The notes under the pieces are model-generated. The model saw only the letters and a list, made by a program, of their open reading frames with translations. It searched no databases and had not been told where the DNA came from. From Umezawaea sp049997955 (GTDB lineage Bacteria > Actinomycetota > Actinomycetes > Mycobacteriales > Pseudonocardiaceae), in the NCBI GenBank assembly GCA_049997955.1, contig JAEBDY010000005.1, forward strand, positions 248,001 through 312,000: a DNA stretch of 64,000 nucleotides, in the 5' to 3' direction. Numbering within the stretch: position 1 is the stretch's first letter; the number at the start of each line of letters is the position of its first letter. The position numbers were made by a program, and so were the translations under genes. Of the stretch, positions 40,924 to 48,790 are shown in pieces.

Positions 40924-43422
40924 ATGACGTCCAGACGGAAACCCGTAGCGCGAGCGGTGATCGCGGTGGGGATCACCTCCGCCGTGGTGTTCGGGCTGAA
41001 CACACCGGTGTCCACGGCCGCGGAGAACGTCCTCCGCGCCGACCGCGCGGTCGCCCGGTCCTGCTTCGCGGGCCTGCTCCCGGCTCGCACCGCGGGCGTC
41101 GACCGCCGCGAGATCACGTCCACAGTGGACGGACTGGTGCAGGCGCGGCTCGCTGCCGGGAGCGGCGGCTCGGGCGACTGGGACGTCGCGGTGTTCGCCA
41201 AGGCCGACGGCAAGCTGGTGGCGGCGTCCACCGCGCTCGCCTCCCGCGAGCTGGCCGAGAGCTTCGTGACCAAGGGCCAGCAGCTCGTGGTCCAGGGCTG
41301 CCGCTACTCGGGCGACACGCGATCTGTCGTGCTGGGCGTCGACTTCCTCGCGCTCACCCCGCAGGGCACGCCCACTCCCGGCGTGACCGCCGAGACGGCC
41401 CCGGAGCGCGCCGAGCTGGTCCGCGTGACCACGGCCGACCAGCAGGACAAGAACAAGCTGCTCGGCCTCGGCCTGGACGTGACGGAGAAGGCCGACGCCA
41501 CCGGCGTCGACGTCGTCATCGCGGGCGAGGCGGACCGGAAGGTCCTGCGCGAGAGCGGTTTCCGCTTCGAGGTGCTGAACCCCGACCTGTCCGCCACCTC
41601 GCGCGACAACGCCCGCAAGGACGTCGAGTTCGCCGCGACGACCGAGCGCACCGAACTGCCGTCCGGCCGCACGGGCTACCGGCACCTGTGGGAGTACAAC
41701 TTCGAGATGAAGGAGCTGGCGCGCAAGAACCCGAAGCTGGTGCGCGCCTTCACCCTTCCGCACGCCACGGTCGAGGGCCTGGACGTCATCGGCGTCGAGG
41801 TGGCGACCGACGTCGCCAACGCGGCCGACGGCAAGCCGGTCAACCTGCTGATGGCCACGCACCACGCCCGTGAGTGGCCGTCGGGCGAGCACGCGATGGA
41901 GTGGGTCTACGAACTGGTCGACGGCTACGCCCGCGACCGGGAGATCCGCGGCCTGGTCGAGCGCACCCGCAACATCATCGTGCCGGTGGTCAACGCCGAC
42001 GGCTTCAACATCTCCCGCGAGGCGGAGCCGAAGGGCGACTTCAGCCGGTTCGACTACGAGATGAAGCGCAAGAACTGCCAGGCGGCCGACTCGCCCGAGC
42101 AGTTCCGCACCGGCGTCTGCAAGGCGAACCCCGCAGGCGCGCAGCGCGGCACCGACCCGAACCGCAACTACGCGGGCTTCTGGGGTGGCGAGGGCGCGTC
42201 GACCAGCTGGCAGGGCGAGACCTTCCGCGGTTCCAGCCCGTTCTCCGAGCCGGAGACCAAGAACATCCGCGACCTGGTGTCCAACCGCCAGGTGACGAAC
42301 CTGATGACCCTGCACACCTACTCCAACCTGGTGCTGCGCGTTCCCGGCGTCTTCGGCACCCGGCCGCCGCTGGACGAACCGCTGAACAAGGCGCTGGGCG
42401 ACCTCATGGCCTCCCGCAACGGCTACACCAGCCAGCCCTCGTGGGCGCTGTACGACACCTCCGGCACCACCGAGGACTGGTCGTACTGGGCGACCGGCGG
42501 CTACGGCTACACGATGGAGATCGGTCTCGACGGCTTCCACCCGCCGTACGCCACGGGCGTCGTCGCCGAGTACCTCGGCCAGGCCCCGGCGCAGGGCGCG
42601 GGCAAGGGCGGCAACCGCGCCGCGTTCCTCGACATGCTGACGAACGCGGCGACCCCCGCGGCCCACTCGACCCTGGTCGGCACCGCGCCGCGCGGCTACG
42701 AGCTGGCGCTGCACAAGTCCTTCCAGACGCCGACGTCGCCGGTTCGCCAGCCGGACGGCACGACCCAGCCCGCGATCTACGTGCAGGACACGCTGAACTC
42801 CAAGCTCGCCGCCAAGGGCGGCAAGTTCACCTGGGCCGTCAACCCGTCGACCCGCCCGTACGTCGCGGGCCGCTACGGCCGCGACCCGCAGGCGCCGGTG
42901 CAGCAGAGCATCCAGCTGGCCAACCCGGCGGGCGTTCCCGCCGAGAACACCCGGTACCCGTCCGACCAGACCGCGGAGCGCATCCCGTTCACCATCAAGG
43001 GAATGCCCGAGGTCGACAACGGCAAGGTCTCGGTGACCATCAACTGGGGCGCGCCGAGCACGGACTGGGACCTGTTCGTCCTGGACGCCAACGGCCAGAC
43101 GGTCACGTCGTCCGCGGCGGGCGGCACCAACTCCGAGACCGCGGTCCTGTTCGACCCGCCCGCGGGCGACTACACCGCCGTGATCGTCAACTACGAGCAG
43201 GCGGACCCGGCCACCGCCGACGACTGGTCGGCGGGCCGCGTCGAGTTCGCCCCGCCGGTTCCCGCCACGTACGGCCCGAAGGAGTCGTACCAGCTCACGT
43301 GCAAGGACCGCCGGGGTCGCATCGTCGGCCTGACCGACGTGTTCGTGGACCGCGGCCAGACCGTCGACGTCGGCGCCGTGTGCACCGACTCGGCGCGCGC
43401 CACGAAGCAGCGCAAGCGCTAG
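40924..43422 (+). CDS. Secreted M14-family zinc carboxypeptidase, copy 2
   Basis: An 832-residue paralogue of the preceding gene with the same domain order. The export signal covers the first ~35 residues ('RAVIAVGITSAVVFGL'). Zinc ligands are H314, E317 ('HHAREWPSGEH') and H464 in the canonical HTYSN (464-468); the catalytic Glu is E532 ('YGYTMEIG'). The C-terminal beta domain has 'TVTINW'-like repeats and 'YQLTCKDRRGRIVGLTDVFV'. The two genes are separated by 147 bp and clearly arose by tandem duplication. Its stop overlaps the convergent membrane-protein gene by 4 bp. Confidence 0.93.
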   Translation: MTSRRKPVARAVIAVGITSAVVFGLNTPVSTAAENVLRADRAVARSCFAGLLPARTAGVDRREITSTVDGLVQARLAAGSGGSGDWDVAVFAKADGKLVAASTALASRELAESFVTKGQQLVVQGCRYSGDTRSVVLGVDFLALTPQGTPTPGVTAETAPERAELVRVTTADQQDKNKLLGLGLDVTEKADATGVDVVIAGEADRKVLRESGFRFEVLNPDLSATSRDNARKDVEFAATTERTELPSGRTGYRHLWEYNFEMKELARKNPKLVRAFTLPHATVEGLDVIGVEVATDVANAADGKPVNLLMATHHAREWPSGEHAMEWVYELVDGYARDREIRGLVERTRNIIVPVVNADGFNISREAEPKGDFSRFDYEMKRKNCQAADSPEQFRTGVCKANPAGAQRGTDPNRNYAGFWGGEGASTSWQGETFRGSSPFSEPETKNIRDLVSNRQVTNLMTLHTYSNLVLRVPGVFGTRPPLDEPLNKALGDLMASRNGYTSQPSWALYDTSGTTEDWSYWATGGYGYTMEIGLDGFHPPYATGVVAEYLGQAPAQGAGKGGNRAAFLDMLTNAATPAAHSTLVGTAPRGYELALHKSFQTPTSPVRQPDGTTQPAIYVQDTLNSKLAAKGGKFTWAVNPSTRPYVAGRYGRDPQAPVQQSIQLANPAGVPAENTRYPSDQTAERIPFTIKGMPEVDNGKVSVTINWGAPSTDWDLFVLDANGQTVTSSAAGGTNSETAVLFDPPAGDYTAVIVNYEQADPATADDWSAGRVEFAPPVPATYGPKESYQLTCKDRRGRIVGLTDVFVDRGQTVDVGAVCTDSARATKQRKR

Positions 43423-44294
43423 GAGACCGACGGGTGCGGGGCCTCTCGGAGTTCCGGGAGGCCCCGCACCCGTTCGCGCCGCAGGTGGGCCAGCGCGGCT
43501 CCGACCAGCAGCACGCACGCCGGGGTGAGCGCTTCCGGGAGGCCTTCCCAGAAGCCCCGCCAGTGGTCGTGGGGCTCAACCGACAGGAACTGCATGCCGG
43601 GCGAGTCGACCGACGGCGGGCTCAAGGACCACACGACGCCGCCGAACACCACGGCCGTCACCGCGACCACCTGGTCCCGTCGGACGAACGCCCACACCAG
43701 GAGTCCGCAGCAGACGGCCGCGGCGGTCAGGTCCGGCCACTCGTAGAGGTCGTACCCCGGCAGGTGCAACGGCTCGTACGTGTCGTCGTCCATCAGCGGC
43801 GTGCGGAAGGAGTCGAGCCGGTCGACCTGGTCGGAGACGGCGAACACGAGCACCCCCAGGCCGGTGCCCAGCAGCGGCGCCCAGTCCTCGACGTCCCGCA
43901 CCAGGAAGCCGAACAGCGCCGCCGCGAGCAGGAGCAGACCGGGCAGCAGCACCTCGCGGGTCGGGGTGAGCGCGAGCGCGGTCTGGAGGTCGAGCTCGTC
44001 CGCCAGCGACATCTCGTAGCCGCGCAAGGTCGTGTACGACGTCGTGGGCAGGAACCGGTCGAGTCGCCACGGCGCGGTGGGCAGCACCACGAGCAGGCAG
44101 CCGACCACCGCGAGCCACCAGCTCCGCAGCGGCCACGCCACGACCACCAGCGCCGCCGCCACCGCGGGCAGCGCGCTCGGCGCGACGACGGTCCACCAGT
44201 CCAGCTGCCGGGGCGCGATCTCGGTCGCCACCCCCAGCGACGTCCACACCGCGCCGAACGCCAGCGGCGGCACCCATCGAGCGATCTTCGCCAT
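43419..44294 (-). CDS. Polytopic membrane protein, function unknown
   Basis: A 291-residue protein with about seven hydrophobic segments (for example 'ALPAVAAALVVVAWPL', 'WWLAVVGCLLVVLPTAPW' and 'LLPGLLLLAAALFGFLV'). Between them is a polar, probably extracytoplasmic loop, 'TPLMDDDTYEPLHLPGYDLY'. I do not recognise a family. Its last ~15 codons lie in a perfect 15-bp hairpin that would terminate the convergent M14 transcript. A small secreted-protein gene lies 30 bp upstream on the same strand. Confidence 0.75.
   Translation of the reverse strand: MAKIARWVPPLAFGAVWTSLGVATEIAPRQLDWWTVVAPSALPAVAAALVVVAWPLRSWWLAVVGCLLVVLPTAPWRLDRFLPTTSYTTLRGYEMSLADELDLQTALALTPTREVLLPGLLLLAAALFGFLVRDVEDWAPLLGTGLGVLVFAVSDQVDRLDSFRTPLMDDDTYEPLHLPGYDLYEWPDLTAAAVCCGLLVWAFVRRDQVVAVTAVVFGGVVWSLSPPSVDSPGMQFLSVEPHDHWRGFWEGLPEALTPACVLLVGAALAHLRRERVRGLPELREAPHPSVS
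43431..43472. terminator. Terminator hairpin embedded in a coding 3' end
   Basis: CGGGTGCGGGGCCTC (43431-43445) pairs perfectly with GAGGCCCCGCACCCG (43458-43472). It starts 9 bp after the M14 copy 2 stop and is inside the last codons of the convergent membrane-protein gene. Confidence 0.8.
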
Positions 44295-44324
44295 GTTCCC
44301 CCCGAAGCCACGACCCCACGGCGA

Positions 44325-44657
44325 TCATCCCCTGGAGCCTCCGGCGGGGATCAGCAGGGCGGCACCCAGCCCGGCCGCGGGCAGGCCCTCCACGCGGCAC
44401 GCGTGGTCCCGATCGCCGTAGGCGCCGGTCCGCGCTCCCGCCTCCACGGCGAGGCCCGCCCGTTCGAGCGCGGTCCGCGCGTCACCCGGATCGCCCGCGG
44501 CGCACCGGACGTCGAGCCCGGAACCGCCCGCGCCCGTCGTGTCGACCGCGACCGCCGCCCCGGCGCCCGACTCGCGCGCCTCCGCCCGCTGTTCGGATGC
44601 CGAGGCCGCCGGCAGAAAAGGCAAAACGGACAATGCGATCACAATTGGGAAGAGCAC
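44325..44657 (-). CDS. Small secreted protein, possibly DUF4430-like
   Basis: A 110-residue protein with a Sec signal ('LFPIVIALSVLPFLPAASAS', residues 2-21) and a mature domain with two cysteines: 'VDTTGAGGSGLDVRCAAGDP', 'ALERAGLAVEAG' and 'ACRVEGLPA'. The spacing of the GAG turn, 'ALxxAG' and 'CRVxGLP' is reminiscent of actinobacterial DUF4430/SCO2322-type exported proteins, but the match is weak. GTG start at 44657. It precedes the polytopic membrane protein by 30 bp, so they may form a pair. Confidence 0.5.
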   Translation of the reverse strand: MLFPIVIALSVLPFLPAASASEQRAEARESGAGAAVAVDTTGAGGSGLDVRCAAGDPGDARTALERAGLAVEAGARTGAYGDRDHACRVEGLPAAGLGAALLIPAGGSRG

Positions 44658-44823
44658 CGGTCGAACCCTGGTTTCCCGACCCGGAATGGGCTCCGCGAAA
44701 GGCGATCGAGTCCGGAGTAGTGCAGATCACCAGTCGAATGCGAGAAATAAGCGCCTTTCACCGTTGATTGCGATTTATGTCCGTTTCAGGGGTCTTGTTG
44801 AGGACGTCGTCGGAGTCGCAGGA

Positions 44824-44855
44824 TGAATCCCCCAAAAGATCACCCTTTTAGGGGA
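44824..44855. promoter_or_regulatory. AT-rich inverted repeat upstream of the carbonic anhydrase gene
   Basis: AATCCCC-C-AAAAG (44824-44836), loop ATCAC plus C, CTTTT-A-GGGGATT (44843-44855): twelve paired positions with one internal mismatch. It lies 56 bp before the carbonic anhydrase start in a locally AT-richer region. It is probably an operator or leader hairpin; the regulator is unknown. Confidence 0.65.
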
Positions 44856-44911
44856 TTAAGTCGAATGTCCGAAGGGCTGACCAGGTCCTCTCGGCCTCCG
44901 AAAGGCTCACC

Positions 44912-45652
44912 GTGTCACCACGCCGTCTCGCTGCCGTCCTGTTTCCGCTCGCCCTCGCCGGCACCTTCGTGTCGGCGGGCGTGGGCACCGCGCAGTCGCA
45001 GGTCCCGCAGCAGAGCCCGATCGACGTCACGGCGGGAGCCGTCAAGTTCGACCCCTCCCAGCCGAGGCTGCACATCTCCTACCCCCACACCACAGTGGAG
45101 CTGGAGTACATCCGCAAGGACCAGGCCAGCCCGACCGGCTGCACCACCCGCGACCACGAGGAGACCGAGGAGGCCATCGTCGAGGACGGCGCCGCCCACG
45201 TCACCGTCGCGGGTGTCCGGTACGACCTGAAGCAGTTCCACTTCCACACCCCCGCCGAGCACCGGTTCGGGGGGCGCGCCAACCCGATGGAGATGCACCT
45301 CGTGCACCAGAGCGCCGCGGGCAAGCTCCTGGTGATCGGCGTGCCGCTGCGCGCGGGCGCTCCGTCCACCGTGGACAAGGTGCTGGCGAAGCTCGCGCCG
45401 GAGTGCGGGGAGAACGTCGAGGTCCGCAACGTCAACCTGAACTCGCTGCTGCCCTTCGACCACACCACGTTCCGCTACCAGGGTTCGCTGACCACCGCGC
45501 CGTTCACCGAGGGCGTGCAGTGGTTCCTGACCCACGAGCTGACCGTGTCGCAGGCGACCATCACCCGGTTCCAGGGCATGTTCAGCAGCGGTGACGCCCG
45601 CGAGGTCCAGCCGCTCAACGGCCGGACCGTCACCGCGGTCCCGCAGTTCTAG
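44912..45652 (+). CDS. Secreted alpha-carbonic anhydrase
   Basis: A 246-residue exported enzyme hydrating CO2. The signal peptide spans residues 1-29 ('RLAAVLFPLALAGTFVSAGV'). The alpha-class blocks follow: 'QQSPIDVT', the zinc ligands H110 and H112 in 'LKQFHFHTPAEHRF', and E127/H129 in 'MEMHLVHQ'. 'LLPFDHTTFRYQGSLTTAPF' and 'EGVQWFL' contain the substrate-pocket threonine region. All zinc ligands are present. The GTG start follows a purine stretch. It acts in the cell wall space or medium. It stands alone and ends in a strong terminator. Confidence 0.92.
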   Translation: MSPRRLAAVLFPLALAGTFVSAGVGTAQSQVPQQSPIDVTAGAVKFDPSQPRLHISYPHTTVELEYIRKDQASPTGCTTRDHEETEEAIVEDGAAHVTVAGVRYDLKQFHFHTPAEHRFGGRANPMEMHLVHQSAAGKLLVIGVPLRAGAPSTVDKVLAKLAPECGENVEVRNVNLNSLLPFDHTTFRYQGSLTTAPFTEGVQWFLTHELTVSQATITRFQGMFSSGDAREVQPLNGRTVTAVPQF

Positions 45653-45659
45653 GAGGAGA

Positions 45660-45691
45660 GCGGGGCCGTTCGAGGAAGCGAACGGCCCCGC
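45660..45691 (+). terminator. Terminator of the carbonic anhydrase gene
   Basis: GCGGGGCCGTTCG (45660-45672) pairs with CGAACGGCCCCGC (45679-45691) around a 6-nt loop, starting 8 bp after the stop codon. Confidence 0.85.
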
Positions 45692-45731
45692 CCGCTTAAT
45701 GGGAGGCGTCGCACCGGACGCCGATGGCACG

Positions 45732-46679
45732 ATGGGCGCCGTGCCCGGAATCGCGACACCCGAAGAGCTCGCCGCCCGTACCGCCCGCGCCCTCGCCGCG
45801 GCGACCGGGGCAGGCCGTGACCTCGGCCTGGAGGTCACGGAGCCGAAGGTCCTGCACGACGTGTTCTCGGTCGTCGTGCACCTCGCGCCCTCACCGGTGG
45901 TCGTCCGCGTCCCCACGGTCCTGCCGCCGTCGTTCCAGGCGGACCTCGGGGCCCAGTACCGCCGCCAACGCGGTGAGCTGGACGTCGTCGGCGGGCTGGC
46001 CGACCGGGGCTTCCCGGTCATCCCACCGAGTCCGCTCGTCCCCCGCGAACCGGTGCGGCGCGACGGCTTCTCCATGACGTTCTGGCAGCTCGTCGAGATC
46101 CGGGAGAACGCCGAGCCCGACTACGCGCGCAACTCCGCCGCGACGGTCGAGCTGCACGCGGCGCTCCGCGACCACCCCGTCGAACTGCCGTTCATGTCGT
46201 CGTTCGACCACAGGGTCACCGAGAGCCTCGACTTCCTGACCTCGCGCCCGGACCTGATCGACGCCGCCGACCTGGACCGGGCCCGCCGCGAGTGGGCCGT
46301 CCTGGAACCGGTGGTCGGCTCGCGCGAGGGTTTCGCGAAGGCGTTCCCCGGCGTGGCGGTCCAGACCGTGCACGGCGACTCGCCGCCGTACAACCTGGTC
46401 TCGACCACCTCCGGTGACCTGCACGCGGACTTCGAGCTGGTCACCACCGGCCCGGTCGAGTGCGACCTGGCCATGATCGGCCCGGACGGCGAAGCCGCCT
46501 ACGACCGGGCCGCCACGGCGCTCGGCCTCCCGACGCTGAACCGCGAGGTGCTCGCCGTCGTGAACGCCGCCGCGCTCATCCAGGTCGTGGCCTGCCTCGC
46601 GCTGGTGCCGCAGCTGCCCCTGCTCGCCGAAGGCCTCAAGCCCGCGCTCGACGCCTGGCGCGCCACCCCGCCCGCCTGA
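45732..46679 (+). CDS. Aminoglycoside-phosphotransferase-family kinase
   Basis: A 315-residue APH/choline-kinase-like protein. The catalytic loop is 'VHGDSPPYNLV' (HGDxxxxN). The metal-binding DxD/DFG equivalent reads D-F-E in 'DLHADFELVTTGPVECDLAM'. Upstream, 'VVVRVP' holds the ATP-loop region. Members phosphorylate small alcohols, amino sugars or antibiotics; a resistance role cannot be inferred from sequence. ATG at 45732, with a GTG at 45741 as an alternative. It is convergent with the DinB-like gene, with 6 bp between stops. Confidence 0.8.
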   Translation: MGAVPGIATPEELAARTARALAAATGAGRDLGLEVTEPKVLHDVFSVVVHLAPSPVVVRVPTVLPPSFQADLGAQYRRQRGELDVVGGLADRGFPVIPPSPLVPREPVRRDGFSMTFWQLVEIRENAEPDYARNSAATVELHAALRDHPVELPFMSSFDHRVTESLDFLTSRPDLIDAADLDRARREWAVLEPVVGSREGFAKAFPGVAVQTVHGDSPPYNLVSTTSGDLHADFELVTTGPVECDLAMIGPDGEAAYDRAATALGLPTLNREVLAVVNAAALIQVVACLALVPQLPLLAEGLKPALDAWRATPPA

Positions 46680-46685
46680 CCCGGC

Positions 46686-47189
46686 TCAGCCCATCGACTT
46701 CTGGCCGTCGATCGACTCGCGCAGGATGTCGGCGTGCCCGGCGTGCTGCGAGGTCTCCGCGATGAGGTGCAGCAGGACGCGGCGCGCCGACCAGGTCTTG
46801 CCCGCCTCGAACCACGGCGCGACCGGCAGCGGGTGCGCCACGTCCAGGTCGGGCAGCGTCGCGACCAGCTCGTCGGTCTTGCCCGCGACCTCCTCGTACT
46901 GGTCGAGCAGTCCGGCCAGCGTCTCGCCCGGCATCATCCGGTGCTGCTCGTCCCACGGCGTCGGGTCGCTCTCCATCAGCTCGGCGCCGCCGAGGATGAA
47001 CCTCACCCAGCTCGCCTCGGTCGTGGCGACGTGCTTGACGAGCCCGCCAAGGGACAGCTGGCTCGCGGTCGGGTGGGAGTCGGCCTGCTCGTCGGTCAGG
47101 CCCCGCACCGTGTGGCGCAGGAAGTACCGGTGCTTGCCCAGGGTCTCCAGCAGGTCCGCTCGCTCGCCGGTGGTGAGGGTGCTGGTCAT
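46686..47189 (-). CDS. DinB-superfamily protein
   Basis: A 167-residue four-helix-bundle DinB/mycothiol-dependent enzyme family protein. The three metal-ligand histidine positions are visible: 'GGLVKHVATTEASWV', then 'HLIAETSQHAGHADILRE'. In actinobacteria the family includes mycothiol S-transferases and maleylpyruvate isomerase relatives. A mycothiol-linked detoxification role is possible but not shown. ATG at 47189. It lies divergent from the following MarR gene with about 215 bp between. Confidence 0.82.
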   Translation of the reverse strand: MTSTLTTGERADLLETLGKHRYFLRHTVRGLTDEQADSHPTASQLSLGGLVKHVATTEASWVRFILGGAELMESDPTPWDEQHRMMPGETLAGLLDQYEEVAGKTDELVATLPDLDVAHPLPVAPWFEAGKTWSARRVLLHLIAETSQHAGHADILRESIDGQKSMG

Positions 47190-47318
47190 CGTGTCCGCCT
47201 TCTTTCCGCTGGCCCGTTGAGAACGACTCTAGGAACCATCGCGGACACCTTCGGTCCTCGTTCTCCGGCGGATTCTCCGAGGTTCACTCACCCGTGTGAA
47301 TCCGGTGCGGCTGGGCCT

Positions 47319-47394
47319 CTCGTGGTCCAGCGCGATCGGGCGGTAACGAGAAGGGCGGACGACCAGACTTGACAGTCGAGATCCGGACCACGAG
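47319..47394. promoter_or_regulatory. Spaced inverted repeat overlapping a MarR ribosome binding site
   Basis: CTCGTGGTCC (47319-47328) and GGACCACGAG (47385-47394) are perfect reverse complements. The right copy runs into the GAGGAG in front of the MarR ATG, so the pair could be two half-operators for autoregulation or an RNA fold masking the ribosome site. Confidence 0.6.
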
Positions 47395-47404
47395 GAGACC
47401 ACGC

Positions 47405-47866
47405 ATGGGCACGCGCACCGACCGGACACCAGCCGACTCCGACCTCGGCGTCCTGGCCGGCAGGCTCCTGTTCTCGTTCCAGCACGAGATGTTCACGGCG
47501 TTCGCGGAGAAGGGTTTCGGCGACCTGCACCCGCGCCACAGCGCGGTGCTCGCCCACCTCGACGAGGTGGGCGTCCGCGCCACCGACCTGTCCAAGCTCT
47601 CGGGGGTCCACAAGCAGGTCATCGGCACGGTGGTCGACGAACTCGAACGCCTCGGCTACGTCGAGCGCCGCCCCGATCCCGCCGACCGCCGGGCCAAGCT
47701 CATCTGCCGGACCGCTCGCGGGCTGGACCAGATGCGCGTCGCGGACGCGTTCGTCGCGGGGCTGGAACGCCGCCACGCCCGCCGCCTGGGGGCCGAGGCC
47801 TACGCGCAGTTCAGGACCACGTTCACCGACGTCGTCGAGCACCAGCGCCGTCGGGTGGAGCAGTAG
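47405..47866 (+). CDS. MarR-family regulator
   Basis: A 153-residue MarR protein: dimer helices ('LAGRLLFSFQHEMFTAFAEK'), the helix-turn-helix 'RATDLSKLSGVHKQVIGTVV' and the wing 'LGYVERRPDPADRRAKLI'. The ATG at 47405 has GAGGAG 8 bp upstream, favouring it over the longer frame. It is divergent from the DinB-like gene, a plausible target together with its own promoter. A bidirectional terminator follows. Confidence 0.85.
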   Translation: MGTRTDRTPADSDLGVLAGRLLFSFQHEMFTAFAEKGFGDLHPRHSAVLAHLDEVGVRATDLSKLSGVHKQVIGTVVDELERLGYVERRPDPADRRAKLICRTARGLDQMRVADAFVAGLERRHARRLGAEAYAQFRTTFTDVVEHQRRRVEQ

Positions 47867-47875
47867 CCGGGAACG

Positions 47876-47917
47876 GGAAGAGCCGCGCCCGCCGGGAAGG
47901 CGTGGCGCGGCTCTTCC
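47876..47917. terminator. Bidirectional terminator between the MarR and VOC genes
   Basis: GGAAGAGCCGCGCC (47876-47889) pairs with GGCGCGGCTCTTCC (47904-47917), a perfect 14-bp stem, between two convergent stop codons. Confidence 0.85.
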
Positions 47918-47924
47918 GCGGGGG

Positions 47925-48686
47925 TCAGTTCGCCGCGGACTGGTCGATCACCGCGAACACCGCGCCCTGGTCGTCGCTCACCACCGCGGAACGCCCGTAA
48001 GGGGTGTCCGAAGGCGGCGTGACCATGTAGCCGCCCAGTTCGAAGACCCTCGCCACGGCCGCGTCCGTGTCGGCCACCGAGAAGTAGGTGAGCCACGCGG
48101 GCGGGGCCTCGCCGAACGCCCCGCCGATCCCACCGACGGTGTCGGCGCCGACGGAGGCGGTCGCGTAGCGGAGGTCCTCGGTGCTGACGTCGTTGTAGCT
48201 GTACCCGAACACGTCGGCGTAGAACTTCTGGTTGCCCTCGAAGTTGTGGGTCAGGTTCTCGCTCCACGCGACCGCGCCGGTCTCGGTCGCGAGTTCGAAG
48301 CCGATGTGCTCACCGGCCTGCCACAACCCGAACACGGCGCCCGCCGGGTCGAGGGCGATGGCCATGCGGCCCTGGCCGGGGACGTCCGCGGGCTCCACGA
48401 CGATCTGGCCGCCGGACGCCTTGATCTTTTCGACGGTGGCGTCGGCGTCGTCGGTGGCCAGGTACGTGACCCACGACGGCGGCTGGGACATGTCCTGCTG
48501 GACACCGAGGCCGGTGACGTTCCGGCCGCCGAGCGAGGCCGACCAGTAGCCCATCTCTGCGGGCTCGAGCTGCTCGACCTCCCAGCCGAACAGTCCCGAG
48601 TAGAACGCCTTGGCCTTTTCGACGTCGGCGCCGAGGTCGGCCCAGCACGGGGTGCCGGCGGACCATGCCGTGTCGCGAGTGACCAT
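47925..48686 (-). CDS. VOC (glyoxalase/bleomycin-resistance fold) protein, two domains
   Basis: A 253-residue protein with two tandem VOC modules: 'CWADLGADVEKAKAFYSGLF' to 'DPAGAVFGLWQAG' and 'VAWSENLTHNFEGNQKFYAD' to 'DDQGAVFAVIDQ'. This architecture is common in actinomycete proteins annotated as glyoxalase-like or CFP-30-like. The conserved metal His/Glu pattern is incomplete, so catalysis is uncertain. The ATG at 48686 is preceded by GGAGG. It stands alone between two terminators/promoters. Confidence 0.82.
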   Translation of the reverse strand: MVTRDTAWSAGTPCWADLGADVEKAKAFYSGLFGWEVEQLEPAEMGYWSASLGGRNVTGLGVQQDMSQPPSWVTYLATDDADATVEKIKASGGQIVVEPADVPGQGRMAIALDPAGAVFGLWQAGEHIGFELATETGAVAWSENLTHNFEGNQKFYADVFGYSYNDVSTEDLRYATASVGADTVGGIGGAFGEAPPAWLTYFSVADTDAAVARVFELGGYMVTPPSDTPYGRSAVVSDDQGAVFAVIDQSAAN

Positions 48687-48790
48687 TTCTAGCCTCCGAG
48701 GAGTCAAGCGGAGTGGGGATTCCGAAGTTAGCGCCGGCCACCCGCCCTGTCGCCGGAAGCGGCCGGGAGCAGGGGTGCTCGCGGGAAAAA

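Noticed and set aside
45732..46679. Antibiotic resistance gene (aminoglycoside phosphotransferase)
   Set aside because: The kinase fold is clear, but the family covers many metabolic kinases and no resistance-specific signature is visible.
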